Positions 26,848 through 35,944 of a DNA stretch of 53,652 nt are shown one piece after another. Position 1 is the first letter of the stretch, and each line of letters starts with the position of its first letter. The notes under the pieces are model-generated. The model was given only the letters and a program-made list of their open reading frames with translations. It was not told the origin of the DNA and did not search any database. The position numbers and the translations under genes were made by a program. The DNA comes from Oligoflexia bacterium. GTDB lineage: Bacteria; Bdellovibrionota; Bdellovibrionia; JABDDW01. The stretch covers positions 1 to 53,652 of the forward strand of contig JAWXAT010000013.1 in assembly GCA_034439615.1 (NCBI GenBank), written 5' to 3'.

Positions 26848-28029
26848 GTGCATAAATCAATTCAAACAGCTCCTACTTTTGATTTACAATATATTAAAAA
26901 TTTCACACGCGAAATGATTATACCTGGTTCTCAAGAAAGAGATCGAAACGCCCATTTCGCACACAATATTTATGCAGAACTTCATAAATTGAATATCATG
27001 CATGCCGTCGTGCCCAAAACATTGGGTGGATTAGAAATGCCGGTTAGTGACATGATTTGGGTTATTAAAGAATTAGCATTTGGTTCTGCCGGCGTTGCAA
27101 CAACAGTGATGGCCAATTTATTAGGATATTCCCCAGTCGTGCTTTACGGCTCAGAAGAGCTGAAAAGAAAACGGTTTTTAGAGACTCCAGAAAAATCATC
27201 ACTTTGGAGTTTTGCAATGACAGAAGCCGCAGTTGGTTTTGATGTTGGGAATACACAAACTAGAGCAAAAAAAATTAAAACTGGTTATATACTCAATGGT
27301 CGAAAAGATTACATAACCAATTCTGCACATGCAACGCATATCAGCGTTTTTGCAAACGTCCAAAATACTCAAGGTAACCTTCTCGGGATATCTACCTTCT
27401 ATGTGCCCGCCAATGCCGAAGGAGTTCGCCGAGGAGAATCCATGAATAAACTAGGGCACAGAGAATCTAATACAGGGGAGCTTTTCTTTGAAAATGTTTT
27501 TGTTCCTGATGAGCATCTCTTAGGAGAAATAGGGCAAGGCATTAAAATTTTACACCATAGCCTCGGACGCACTAAAACATTAATTGGTGCAATCGCAAAT
27601 GGAATTTGTACGCGTGCATTTGAATTAGCAACAGGCCACCTTGCTTCACGTGGTACTCAAGGCCATACATTATTAAATAAATCAGCAGTCCAACAATTCT
27701 TGGTGCGTTATTATACTGAGATCCAAGCTGCATGGTTACTTACTTGCCATGCTGCAGCCACGTGGGATTCAGGAAGCCTAGCAATTCAAGAGGCCAGTAT
27801 GACAAAAATGTACAGTAGTGATTTGGCTGTTCGATTTGCATCTGAAGCGCTTGAATTAATGGGAGCACAAGGGTACTCGGCCGATAATGAGATTTCAAGG
27901 CTCTACCGTGATGCAAAATTATTAGAAATTTATGAAGGTTCAACTCAGGTTCTTGAAATTTTAATTGGCAAAGAAATATTCAAAAATAATGAAAGACTTA
28001 AAATTCCTAAAATAGCCAATGTGGCGTAA
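26848..28029 (+). CDS. Acyl-CoA dehydrogenase family protein
   Basis: This 393-residue flavoprotein has the acyl-CoA dehydrogenase layout: helical N-domain, beta-domain with WSFAMTEAAVGFDVGNTQTRAKK, and a C-domain with GRTKTLIGAIANGICTRAFELA, VRFASEALELMGAQGYSADNEISRLYRDAKLLEIYEGSTQVLEI. The catalytic-type Glu is in the IYEGSTQ motif. It oxidises acyl-CoA thioesters using FAD and an electron-transfer flavoprotein. The start is GTG at 26848 with AAAGGCA upstream. It is followed 12 bp later by a GNAT-like gene, which suggests a joint role in lipid synthesis rather than plain beta-oxidation. Confidence 0.85.
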   Translation: MHKSIQTAPTFDLQYIKNFTREMIIPGSQERDRNAHFAHNIYAELHKLNIMHAVVPKTLGGLEMPVSDMIWVIKELAFGSAGVATTVMANLLGYSPVVLYGSEELKRKRFLETPEKSSLWSFAMTEAAVGFDVGNTQTRAKKIKTGYILNGRKDYITNSAHATHISVFANVQNTQGNLLGISTFYVPANAEGVRRGESMNKLGHRESNTGELFFENVFVPDEHLLGEIGQGIKILHHSLGRTKTLIGAIANGICTRAFELATGHLASRGTQGHTLLNKSAVQQFLVRYYTEIQAAWLLTCHAAATWDSGSLAIQEASMTKMYSSDLAVRFASEALELMGAQGYSADNEISRLYRDAKLLEIYEGSTQVLEILIGKEIFKNNERLKIPKIANVA

Positions 28030-28041
28030 GGCAAACATAAA

Positions 28042-28749
28042 ATGAATATCGTTAATATTAACGTCATGCAAAAAGTTAAAAATTTGAAATACGTATTATT
28101 CCCTGGGACACATGTTGAAGAAATTTTTCTACCCTATTATCAAAGTGCATATAAACTTTGGAAAGACGTATGGACTGAAACAATTTATGAACTCGATGGT
28201 CATAAAAATATTTTTTCTGATGACTTTACCCGTCAAGATGAAATAGGCGCACTCTTTGACGGGTCAGAATGTATCATGCTCAGTTTTTTCAAGATGGTTG
28301 ATCTCAACCTGACCGCACATCGTGATGATTCGTACTTTAAAGTTTGGCCAAAAGATATCATTGATAAATTGATCGTGAATAACAAACCTGTATTGATTGG
28401 CAGCAACATTACAGCTTCTCAATCTTTTAGAGGAAAACACTTTGGACTTTCTACCAAAGACTTACTGATGGGGCTGCTCATAAAGAGGCTCCAACACACT
28501 CCTGCAGGAGCAATGACAGGAACTATGCGCAATAATCGAGGCATGCATGAATGTGCATACCGACATGGCGCTACTCCTTTAAAACAAGGTCTTATACATC
28601 ATGGTGTTGAAGTCGATTTAGTTGGTTTTTTTCAAGACAAAGTGAAGCCATGCGATATCCCTGGTATTCAAAATTTAGTGAACACCTTATGGAAAAAACA
28701 TTTAGAATTCCTAAATCATGTGGATTTTAGAAACGTCAGTACCCTCTGA
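28042..28749 (+). CDS. GNAT/acyl-homoserine-synthase-like acyltransferase (tentative)
   Basis: This 235-residue protein is not one I can name. It has DDFTRQDEIGALFDGSECIMLS, then SQSFRGKHFGLSTKDLLMGLLIKRL, which resembles the acetyl-CoA/acyl-carrier binding strand and helix of GNAT-fold proteins such as FeeM-type N-acyl amino acid synthases, and then MRNNRGMHECAYRHGA. No signal peptide. It is 12 bp after the acyl-CoA dehydrogenase gene, so a combined acyl-chain pathway is plausible. Converges with the split gene downstream by 39 bp overlap. Confidence 0.45.
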   Translation: MNIVNINVMQKVKNLKYVLFPGTHVEEIFLPYYQSAYKLWKDVWTETIYELDGHKNIFSDDFTRQDEIGALFDGSECIMLSFFKMVDLNLTAHRDDSYFKVWPKDIIDKLIVNNKPVLIGSNITASQSFRGKHFGLSTKDLLMGLLIKRLQHTPAGAMTGTMRNNRGMHECAYRHGATPLKQGLIHHGVEVDLVGFFQDKVKPCDIPGIQNLVNTLWKKHLEFLNHVDFRNVSTL

Positions 28750-29439
28750 TATAACTTCGGCTCTTAGCGTGGTTAACACAGCCACTGATTTTCCTGAACG
28801 ATCTTCGAGCGGGCATATATATTTAAGTTTAACTTTGAACGCTTTTTTAGCATTAAGGTAATGCTCCTTCACGATATGATCTGGAGCTGTGAAAGGAAGT
28901 GTACCTTGACCATGCTTGATAACATTTTCAGAGCATTTTATCATTGCATCAATAACCTGTTGAGGTCTTTCGTAAAGCACAAACCATTCATTACAAATTA
29001 AATCTAAAAGACTATAACTAACACACATGAAAAATTCGAAGTTTCTGTAGAGCTGCATCCATTGAGCACTATAAATCTCAATAACATCACCTTTGGTTAT
29101 AAACCGTGTGACGTCATCTTTGGGCTTAAGATTGTATTTTTGAAAAGCAATATTGAGGTATTTAATTTCTTAGGCAAGTGTAGTTTTAGTAATATCAGAA
29201 TTCATAGAATCAGGTAAATTATAGACTATACTTATATAATCAAAAATACCTTTGGAAATTCTGCGCTGTACATCATCAGGTAAATTCAAAAAAGTCGTTT
29301 TAGCCTCTGAAGTATACGCTTTAACTTTGATACCCTTGACTGCTAATAAATCTCTTAAAAACTCAAGTTGCTGACATAATTCATCGACTAACTCAATAGT
29401 ACTTTTATTTATCCTGTTAACTTCTTTGAAAAGTTCCAT
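28711..29439 (-). pseudogene. Hypothetical gene split by an in-frame TAA
   Basis: A single reading frame runs from ATG 29439 (GGAGG about 10 bp upstream) to 28711 with one interruption, TAA at 29170-29172. The 5' part (89 aa) is helical. The 3' part reads on without a break: IKYLNIAFQKYNLKPKDDV, then RFITKGDVIEIYSAQW, FVCN-like hydrophobic and ERPQQVIDAMIKCSENVI stretches. Together it would be about 240 aa. I do not recognise the family. A CAA or GAA codon at the stop would restore the gene, so a single nonsense mutation is the simplest reading. Confidence 0.55.
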
Positions 29440-29553
29440 AAATCCCCGATCCTCCACAATTCGAATAACTCGTTTTATTGAGCTCTCGAATGATAGATAT
29501 ATACCAGAAAGTTATATTACACACAATTCAGAATAAAGTTTATTTACTTAAAC

Positions 29554-30534
29554 CTAGAAACTTGAGGCTACTTTATCCTCTGCATTCAATATTTGCTCAG
29601 GTGAATATATCAATACTTTAGACATAGATTGCTTGCGACTTTGTAAAATCCACTCCCCACGTATTGATTCATTATACGATCTGCCTACGATATTCTTTAG
29701 TAATGGCCTTACCAAATGGAGTCTGTACCAAGGAAGTATGGGAAATAAATGATGCTCCACATGATAATTAAAGTTATTGATTATCAAATATGAAAACCAC
29801 TTTGGATAAGAGCATGATCTTGTAACCTCATACTGACGCCAAATTGGCAGTAGTTTATTGCCACGATTCTGGGGCAATTGAAGATGGTGGGGGAAATTAA
29901 TGACTTCTACCATAACTAAATAAATTGCTAATCCTGGCGCAATGTCTAAAAACCCCAAACCCAATCCTTTATAAATCGCAAAATAAATAATGAGTGGCAT
30001 TCCATAAGAATACATATTGCATGAAAAATCCTTTTTACTACTCTTCACTATTGATTTAAACCCAGCACTCCAAAACACAATATGTTGCATAAATGCGAGT
30101 AATGGAATCCACGATCGCCAAAAAAACTGTAAAACCGCCACTAGGGTATGTGCTTCTGGATTAAAGTTTTTGATAATTTTCATGGTTGGATCTTGATCAA
30201 TATTGCCTGCCCAGTAATGATGCTGAAGATGCACCTGCTTCCAAGGCCAATATGGTAAAAAACACAGTGCCCCGGCTATATATCCCATAGAGTTATTGAA
30301 TGATTTACTCTTTGAAACAGCACCGTGTACCGCATCATGCATCAATGTAAAATTACGAAAAAACAAAATCGGCCAAAAGGCCTGAGCCAGAAAATAACAA
30401 ATAGTCGACCCTTGCTTGATAAGCAGCACCGCCAAGCTAAATACGACAGCATTAAACAGCAAATGTGATAAGACTTTATTTGCTTCGGGCTTGAAATCAA
30501 GATTAGCACTAAGTTGTCTTATTTGTTCCTGCAT
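29554..30534 (-). CDS. Membrane fatty acid desaturase
   Basis: This 326-residue integral membrane protein has the three histidine boxes of acyl-lipid/acyl-CoA desaturases: HDAVH (66-70), HLQHH (102-106) and VEHHLFP (near residue 258). Hydrophobic spans flank them (about 25-65, 75-98, 130-150, 195-215). The boxes bind a di-iron centre that inserts a double bond in fatty acyl chains. ATG 30534. It is on the opposite strand from the acyl-CoA dehydrogenase pair but next to it, and near an XRE regulator, so it may adjust membrane lipid unsaturation. Confidence 0.85.
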   Translation of the reverse strand: MQEQIRQLSANLDFKPEANKVLSHLLFNAVVFSLAVLLIKQGSTICYFLAQAFWPILFFRNFTLMHDAVHGAVSKSKSFNNSMGYIAGALCFLPYWPWKQVHLQHHYWAGNIDQDPTMKIIKNFNPEAHTLVAVLQFFWRSWIPLLAFMQHIVFWSAGFKSIVKSSKKDFSCNMYSYGMPLIIYFAIYKGLGLGFLDIAPGLAIYLVMVEVINFPHHLQLPQNRGNKLLPIWRQYEVTRSCSYPKWFSYLIINNFNYHVEHHLFPILPWYRLHLVRPLLKNIVGRSYNESIRGEWILQSRKQSMSKVLIYSPEQILNAEDKVASSF

Positions 30535-30654
30535 AGGCCCCCGTATGAACTATACAAGATTCATCGACATCATAGACCAATGACTTTAGTGTTTTGCAGA
30601 CAAATATAAACTATTTTTATTTGATTGATTGCCAACGGTTGAGACTGCCTTAAA

Positions 30655-30933
30655 TCAAGCCTTTTTAGTTTTTCTATGACGATCCAGGCCTTCTTTGATG
30701 ACACGCTTATTCTCTTCAATAAGAAACTCTACGACTTCTGTCTTCGATAAACCATATATGTCAATAAGCATTGAGATTGCCTCTAGGGGTGGAGAACAAA
30801 GACCTCTTTCCCAATTAGAAATAAATTGGGCACTTTTATAACCCAACTGATGGGCAACTTCACTTTGGGTAAGTTTTTTTAAAGTCCTTTTTTTCTTTAA
30901 ATAATTTCCAATATTTTTGTGTTGTAATAACAT
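30655..30933 (-). CDS. XRE-family HTH regulator
   Basis: This 92-residue protein carries a Cro/CI-type helix-turn-helix (about residues 8-62): KKRTLKKLTQSEVAHQLGYKSAQFISNWERGLCSPPLE, followed by a short helical, charged tail. It binds DNA as a dimer. It lies upstream of the desaturase gene on the same strand, with a 120-bp gap, and is divergent from a histidine kinase gene. Control of the desaturase is plausible but not shown. Confidence 0.85.
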   Translation of the reverse strand: MLLQHKNIGNYLKKKRTLKKLTQSEVAHQLGYKSAQFISNWERGLCSPPLEAISMLIDIYGLSKTEVVEFLIEENKRVIKEGLDRHRKTKKA

Positions 30934-31210
30934 TTATACCTCTCGTTAAATTACGCTCTCGTTGTTTCTACTTTAGTACTCAACATCAATCATGCGGATG
31001 GCCTTGATAATAACAAAAAACCATATTTCTTAAAGTACAAAATAAATTATTTAAACCCTGACCATGGAATATTTACCGTGCGTCAAACATAAAACGGTTT
31101 TTGGAAATTTGTTAATTATTACGTTCTTAAATATAAATATTGTTTATTTAGTTGAAAATTAATGTCAAGCTACATAAACATATTTGGTTTACAAACAAGG
31201 ATTAGAAATC

Positions 31211-31927
31211 ATGCGACAAATAGAATCTAAGGATTACTTTGCCAGTGGTATTGCCCACGACCTCAACAATATCTTATGTACAATTTTAATTCAAACCGAT
31301 TTATTGCTTCAAGATCCACACACGATTAGTACAGAAAAACACACAATCCAAATTAGAAGCTGCGTAGAGCGCAGCCGCCTTTTAACTCAGCAGCTATTGG
31401 CACATGGCAAACAAGAATCGATTGATTTTGAAATTCATCGTCTCAATAGCTTCTTACTTGAATTCAGAACCACTTTGAAACTCATTATCGATGAAAATAC
31501 TGAGCTCATTATCGCACCGAGTGCTGAGGACGATTTTGTCGCAGCAATCCCAGGTCAAATCGAGCAGATTTTACTTAATTTAGTTGGAAATGCTCGAGAG
31601 GCCCTACCCAACGGCGGTACAATAAAAATTACTACTCAAAATACTTCTATAAACGAAAAAACAGCAGAACTCCTAAATCTTAAATCAGGTCAATTCATTA
31701 TCCTCTCAGTCAGCGATGATGGCATAGGCATTGACGAACACACATGCAAGAATATCTTTAAGCCTTACTTTTCGACTAAATCTAAAAACAAGAATCATGG
31801 GCTGGGATTAACCATTGTGTCTGACATCATTAAACAACTTAATGGCCGTATAGATCTTCACAGTACCATCGATAAAGGAACTACATTTAATTTATACATT
31901 CCAATTTTAAACAAAGACACTTTCTGA
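31211..31927 (+). CDS. Soluble histidine kinase (NtrB/DctB-like core)
   Basis: I start at ATG 31211 because AAGGA sits about 10 bp upstream; TTG 31184 is an alternative. The product of about 238 aa has a HisKA with FASGIAHDLNNILCTIL, and HATPase_c with LVGNAREALPNGG, VSDDGIGID and NHGLGLTIVSDIIKQLNG. No sensory domain or membrane segment is present, so it is a bare catalytic core. Its input must come from a partner protein. No response regulator is adjacent. Confidence 0.85.
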   Translation: MRQIESKDYFASGIAHDLNNILCTILIQTDLLLQDPHTISTEKHTIQIRSCVERSRLLTQQLLAHGKQESIDFEIHRLNSFLLEFRTTLKLIIDENTELIIAPSAEDDFVAAIPGQIEQILLNLVGNAREALPNGGTIKITTQNTSINEKTAELLNLKSGQFIILSVSDDGIGIDEHTCKNIFKPYFSTKSKNKNHGLGLTIVSDIIKQLNGRIDLHSTIDKGTTFNLYIPILNKDTF

Positions 31928-32081
31928 CTTTGTAAGAAATGGAGTTTTTTTCAGGGTATGAGGCATCAACGCCCCCTCCTTTTATTTTCAAAAACATTTG
32001 TTAGATTTTTGTTAAATTTCATTGCCACAAACCCAATTATTCGATACTTACGCTGCAAGGTGGTAATGGGTAGGAGGGCAT

Positions 32082-32963
32082 GTGACCAATGAAGCAGAGT
32101 CAGGTAGTTCCTTAGCAGTTGTTCAATCAATACATTCCGGAGGTTCGTCATACACACCACAAACAGAAAACGTGGTTGTAAATCAGACAGACTTTTCCCG
32201 TATCGAAGATAAATTCTTTATTAAAGCAAGTTTGAGTTCACAGCTCATTGAAGTCATTCAAGAGCATATGGAACCTTCGTATCCCATTCCGGGGACACAC
32301 TATACTTTGATTGAATCAATGTATTTTGACTCAAGTGAATTGAGTGTATTTAAAGATCATTTCACAGCAGACAATCGCTTTAAACTTCGTACGCGTCGTT
32401 ACGGCCCAAATGGTATCTGGCAAAATGACTTCATACTTCTGGAACGTAAGTCCAAAGAAGAGTGTGTGACCAAAAAGTTCAGATTTCAAATTGGAAATCT
32501 CGATTACCACCGCCTCTTTTCTGGCAAAACCATCATTCCCTCTGAGGAACTGATCGATAAAAACCCAGAATTGAGCTCTAAAAAGTTATTAAAACGGGTT
32601 GAGAAAGTTAACCAAGACATTATCCGTTATGAATTACGGCCACAGTGCGCTGTAACCTACCAAAGGCTTTGTTTTGAAGGTAGTGGTTTACGCCTCACAA
32701 TCGATAATAGACTGCGGGCAAATCACAAACATGAAGTTGATGAGAAAACTGCGAATCAAATTATTGAAAGTCCAAGTTGGAGTAAAATTCAAGCAATGCG
32801 TGAACGCTATCTTCAAGAGCAATACTTAATACTTGAAGTAAAACATTCGGGAAGTATTCCTAAATGGGTACTTGATTTTCTTCAAAGTACGGGTTCTCCA
32901 AAAGTTAGTTTCTCAAAATATTGTTTCTCAATTTCAGAAGCGCTATTGAAGCAAAGGAAGTAG
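32082..32963 (+). CDS. VTC-domain polyphosphate polymerase-like protein
   Basis: This 293-residue protein has a VTC (polyphosphate polymerase) tunnel domain: RIEDKFFI, MYFDSSELSVFKDH, FKLRTRRYGP, LERKSKEE, RYELRPQCAVTYQR and LILEVKHSG carry the basic and acidic residues that coordinate triphosphate and metal. VTC domains make inorganic polyphosphate from nucleoside triphosphates. The start is GTG 32082 with TAGGAGGG upstream. A DUF4956 membrane gene follows by 2 bp, the arrangement known from other bacteria, so the pair is probably membrane-coupled. Confidence 0.85.
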   Translation: MTNEAESGSSLAVVQSIHSGGSSYTPQTENVVVNQTDFSRIEDKFFIKASLSSQLIEVIQEHMEPSYPIPGTHYTLIESMYFDSSELSVFKDHFTADNRFKLRTRRYGPNGIWQNDFILLERKSKEECVTKKFRFQIGNLDYHRLFSGKTIIPSEELIDKNPELSSKKLLKRVEKVNQDIIRYELRPQCAVTYQRLCFEGSGLRLTIDNRLRANHKHEVDEKTANQIIESPSWSKIQAMRERYLQEQYLILEVKHSGSIPKWVLDFLQSTGSPKVSFSKYCFSISEALLKQRK

Positions 32964-32965
32964 TT

Positions 32966-33541
32966 ATGTCCGGTCTTCATTTAAATCAGTTAGCCGAATT
33001 AAACTCCGATTCTGGCGATTCACTGCCACTTATTAAAACTTTGTTGATTATGGGTCACTCCGTTGTCTTAGGTATTTTGTTGATGATGGTGGGCATTTGG
33101 GTTGCCACGCGATTACGAAAGAATTCTCCAAAACCTGGTCTTGATCCAAACAATCAGATGTCAGAAATCGTTTTAGGTGCTGGAAATTACCTCTTTTTGA
33201 CAATCGGAATGACGGTAGTCATGGTGTTAGTTAACAATAACTTAGCTCGAGCTTTTGCAATAGGTGCGGCGATTAGTCTTGTACGCCTGAGAATTAAAGT
33301 AGATGGCAAAGGTCAGGGCACTACATTATTGATGGCAGTACTTGTGGGAATGGCCTGTGGTGTCGACAAAGTCGTTATGGCTTGGTGTTTAATGATTACG
33401 TATACGATTCTACAATCAGTTATTGTTTCGTATGTCTGCAACTGGAGTAAAAATAATCCAAAAATTGTAGAGCCAAAGATGGAACAAACCACCTCAGCAG
33501 GGCTCATTGGGATTTCACAGGACATCGCTACCAGCCCATAA
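32966..33541 (+). CDS. DUF4956-family membrane protein
   Basis: I start at ATG 32966 with GGAAG upstream, 2 bp after the VTC gene stop. The 191-residue product has four hydrophobic segments (about residues 20-45, 66-88, 92-106 and 118-155) with a conserved-looking RAFAIGAAISLVRLRIKVD loop. DUF4956 proteins commonly accompany VTC-domain genes and are thought to form the membrane part of a polyphosphate synthesis or transport system. The family assignment is from pattern and context. Confidence 0.8.
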   Translation: MSGLHLNQLAELNSDSGDSLPLIKTLLIMGHSVVLGILLMMVGIWVATRLRKNSPKPGLDPNNQMSEIVLGAGNYLFLTIGMTVVMVLVNNNLARAFAIGAAISLVRLRIKVDGKGQGTTLLMAVLVGMACGVDKVVMAWCLMITYTILQSVIVSYVCNWSKNNPKIVEPKMEQTTSAGLIGISQDIATSP

Positions 33542-33622
33542 TATTGCTTTAATTGCGCATTTCATTGTTGAAACACATTGATTGCGGGTTTATGACATGT
33601 GTTGTTATTTCGTGAGGTATAA

Positions 33623-34159
33623 GTGCGTATTGTAAATTTTACTCAAACAATTCTAATACCGATAATACTCATTACTGGCTGTATGAAAGACACAAACGAT
33701 CGTCTTGCCAATATGGACAAAAGCACAAGTCAAGTCGCCAAAGAAACCGAGCGCATCGAACACGAGTTTGAAGTAACAAACAAACGCTTAGAGCTTGTAG
33801 CCAAAGAATTGGAATTGGTTACCAAACAAATGAATTTACTAAATAGTCATATTGGACAGATTTCAGCGCATGCATCTGACGTATCAGGACAACTCAAAGC
33901 ATTTCAAGAATACGCTGCGATTTTATCACTCGAAATGAAAAATGTTACAGCTAGCTTAAACAATATGGCCACTTCACTTGGCCACGTTGGTGATCTTGCA
34001 GAAATGGCGAAAACGATGATGTCATCAATGATTGAACAAGCTTTTTCAACAGATACTCCTCCACCAGAAACCGATGATCTTGATGACTTACTTAATCCAC
34101 GACCAACACCAACACCTTCACCAGCGTCAAGCATCACTGCTTTGGCTGAACAAATTTAG
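33623..34159 (+). CDS. Coiled-coil lipoprotein of the VTC operon
   Basis: This 178-residue product starts at GTG 33623 with TGAGG upstream. It has a lipoprotein signal with lipobox LITGC (Cys20), then a heptad-rich segment (about residues 30-130; KRLELVAKELELVTKQM-like), and a Pro/Thr-rich tail. It is probably anchored to a membrane and exposed to the periplasm. Its function is unknown. It lies 81 bp after the DUF4956 gene on the same strand, with an exported-protein gene behind it. Confidence 0.7.
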   Translation: MRIVNFTQTILIPIILITGCMKDTNDRLANMDKSTSQVAKETERIEHEFEVTNKRLELVAKELELVTKQMNLLNSHIGQISAHASDVSGQLKAFQEYAAILSLEMKNVTASLNNMATSLGHVGDLAEMAKTMMSSMIEQAFSTDTPPPETDDLDDLLNPRPTPTPSPASSITALAEQI

Positions 34160-34168
34160 GAGACCTAA

Positions 34169-34891
34169 ATGCTTTCAAACATTTTGATGACACTGGTTAT
34201 ATTTGCAAGCACTGCCAACGCAGCAACAATTGTAATTAACGATGAGCGATGTGTGCCCCACAGCGCCTTAAAGGTTCATGGCTCGATAACTAATTATGCT
34301 GCTTACAAAGACATCGATGGTAGCTACGCCACTCGAGATACAATTCCATTTGATTTTAATTTAAGGCCATTTGTTAAAATAGCTGCAATTGATATGACAA
34401 AATCACAAAGTAAAACAAATCCTCAGCTTCCTACACCTCCACGTGCACCTGACACAAACGATATTGTACTTGTAGAATTGCGACCTGTGGCCTCTGATAA
34501 TACGGCTATATTTCCAAAGCTTGTTATGAACTGCACATCTAAATGGACAAACGACAAGACGTTTAATCATCAGTGTAAACTCTTGCCCCAATATCCTCAT
34601 TTTGCTTTAGATGATTTTAGTTCTGAACTTATAACTCAAGAGAGAGCAACTTCTTGCCCCAACGGGTCGGCCTTGAAATACACTCTTACAATCGTAAGTA
34701 ATTCTTTGCAGATTGATCTTATTAAAGAAGAAGCCATGGTTGTATTTCAGAAAAAATGGCCATTAGTTCCAAAAGATTTAATTCGTGCCGGTGTAAACAA
34801 TCTCTTTAAAGAAGAAGATTTTTTCAGAACTTACTACACCGGTTTTTACGAACGCTGGGTTGCCAGTATCAAGAATTATATTCTGCACTGA
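34169..34891 (+). CDS. Exported hypothetical protein
   Basis: This 240-residue protein has a Sec-type signal peptide (residues 1-18, ending TANA-ATI). The mature part has at least four Cys (SERCVP-like, LVMNC, HQCKL, ATSCP), so disulfides are possible. I see no known domain. GGAGAC lies 5-10 bp ahead of the ATG. It is last in the VTC/DUF4956/lipoprotein group. Confidence 0.65.
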   Translation: MLSNILMTLVIFASTANAATIVINDERCVPHSALKVHGSITNYAAYKDIDGSYATRDTIPFDFNLRPFVKIAAIDMTKSQSKTNPQLPTPPRAPDTNDIVLVELRPVASDNTAIFPKLVMNCTSKWTNDKTFNHQCKLLPQYPHFALDDFSSELITQERATSCPNGSALKYTLTIVSNSLQIDLIKEEAMVVFQKKWPLVPKDLIRAGVNNLFKEEDFFRTYYTGFYERWVASIKNYILH

Positions 34892-34912
34892 TTGATGAAT
34901 TCATACCTTGAA

Positions 34913-35944
34913 TTAATTTATTAATTGCGGCTGCAGCATTTGGGTCACCGCCTTTGCCCACTGATCACTTGAATTTAGCGAAGGCACAAGCCATAGTTCT
35001 TCTCCACCCAATGCACGAAAGTCGTTACGCCCGCGGATGACAATTTCTTCTAGCGTCTCTAAACAATCAGCTACAAATGAGGGTGAAAAAAGAAGAACTC
35101 TTTTTTTGCCTTTTAGGACTAGTTCCCCATAGGCGACATCGGTATAGGGCTTTATCCAGGGTGTGCGCCCAAGCCGTGATTGAAAGCAAACCGTATACTG
35201 TGTTGGATTAAGACTTAGTTTGTCAGCCAATAGTTTTGCTGTGGCAAAACATTGAGCGCGGTAACAATTTTTATTTGCTTGAGTGATTTGATCACAACAA
35301 TTTTCTAATTTTAAACAATGAGATTTAGTCAGATCAGTTTTTTTCACATGTCTTTCAGGTATTCCGTGAAAACTAAAAAGAATATGATCTGGTTTACTTG
35401 CTAGAATTTGCGCACGTCCGTTATTAGCAAACGATTCAATAAATAAATCATTTGAATAAAAAGGCGGCACAAACGAAATATCCTTAATTTTGTATTTTAG
35501 TACTTGTTTCTTTGTTTCTTGAATACAAGATTCAGAGGCCGCGAGTGAGTACTGGGGGTAAAGTGGGAGTGCCTTAATCTTCTCAATTCCGAGAGATTTA
35601 AATTGTTTCAGTGCATTTTGAATTGATGGCTGGCCATATCGCATTCCGACGATGACGTGAAAACCAGCACCAAGAATGTTTTGTACTTTTTGGCTTAAAT
35701 CTAAAGTGTTAAATAAAAGTGGTGAGCCTTGAGTAGTCCATATTTTTTGATACGCCAGGGCTGAGTTTTTCGGTCTATTTCTTAGAATAATTAAATTAAT
35801 TAAAACCCAACGAAAAATGTAAGGAATATCAATCACCAATGGGTCCATCAAAAATTCTTTAAGATATACTCGTACGTCTTGTTCATTTGGAGATTTTGGA
35901 GTGCCAAGATTAATAAGTAAAATGCCCGTCTTTTGTGAACTCAT
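34913..35944 (-). CDS. hemH: Ferrochelatase
   Basis: This 343-residue protein inserts Fe2+ into protoporphyrin IX to make heme, the last step of the operon's pathway. Conserved features include GILLINLGTPKSPNE (about 7-21), IVGMRYGQPSI, ALPLYPQYS, catalytic-type His in LFSFHGIPERHVKK (about residue 200) and the C-terminal SPSFVADCLETLEE. ENCCDQI and CYRAQC clusters could bind an iron-sulfur centre as in some bacterial homologues. Its ATG overlaps the protoporphyrinogen oxidase stop by 4 bp. It is the last gene of the ten-gene operon. Confidence 0.93.
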   Translation of the reverse strand: MSSQKTGILLINLGTPKSPNEQDVRVYLKEFLMDPLVIDIPYIFRWVLINLIILRNRPKNSALAYQKIWTTQGSPLLFNTLDLSQKVQNILGAGFHVIVGMRYGQPSIQNALKQFKSLGIEKIKALPLYPQYSLAASESCIQETKKQVLKYKIKDISFVPPFYSNDLFIESFANNGRAQILASKPDHILFSFHGIPERHVKKTDLTKSHCLKLENCCDQITQANKNCYRAQCFATAKLLADKLSLNPTQYTVCFQSRLGRTPWIKPYTDVAYGELVLKGKKRVLLFSPSFVADCLETLEEIVIRGRNDFRALGGEELWLVPSLNSSDQWAKAVTQMLQPQLIN

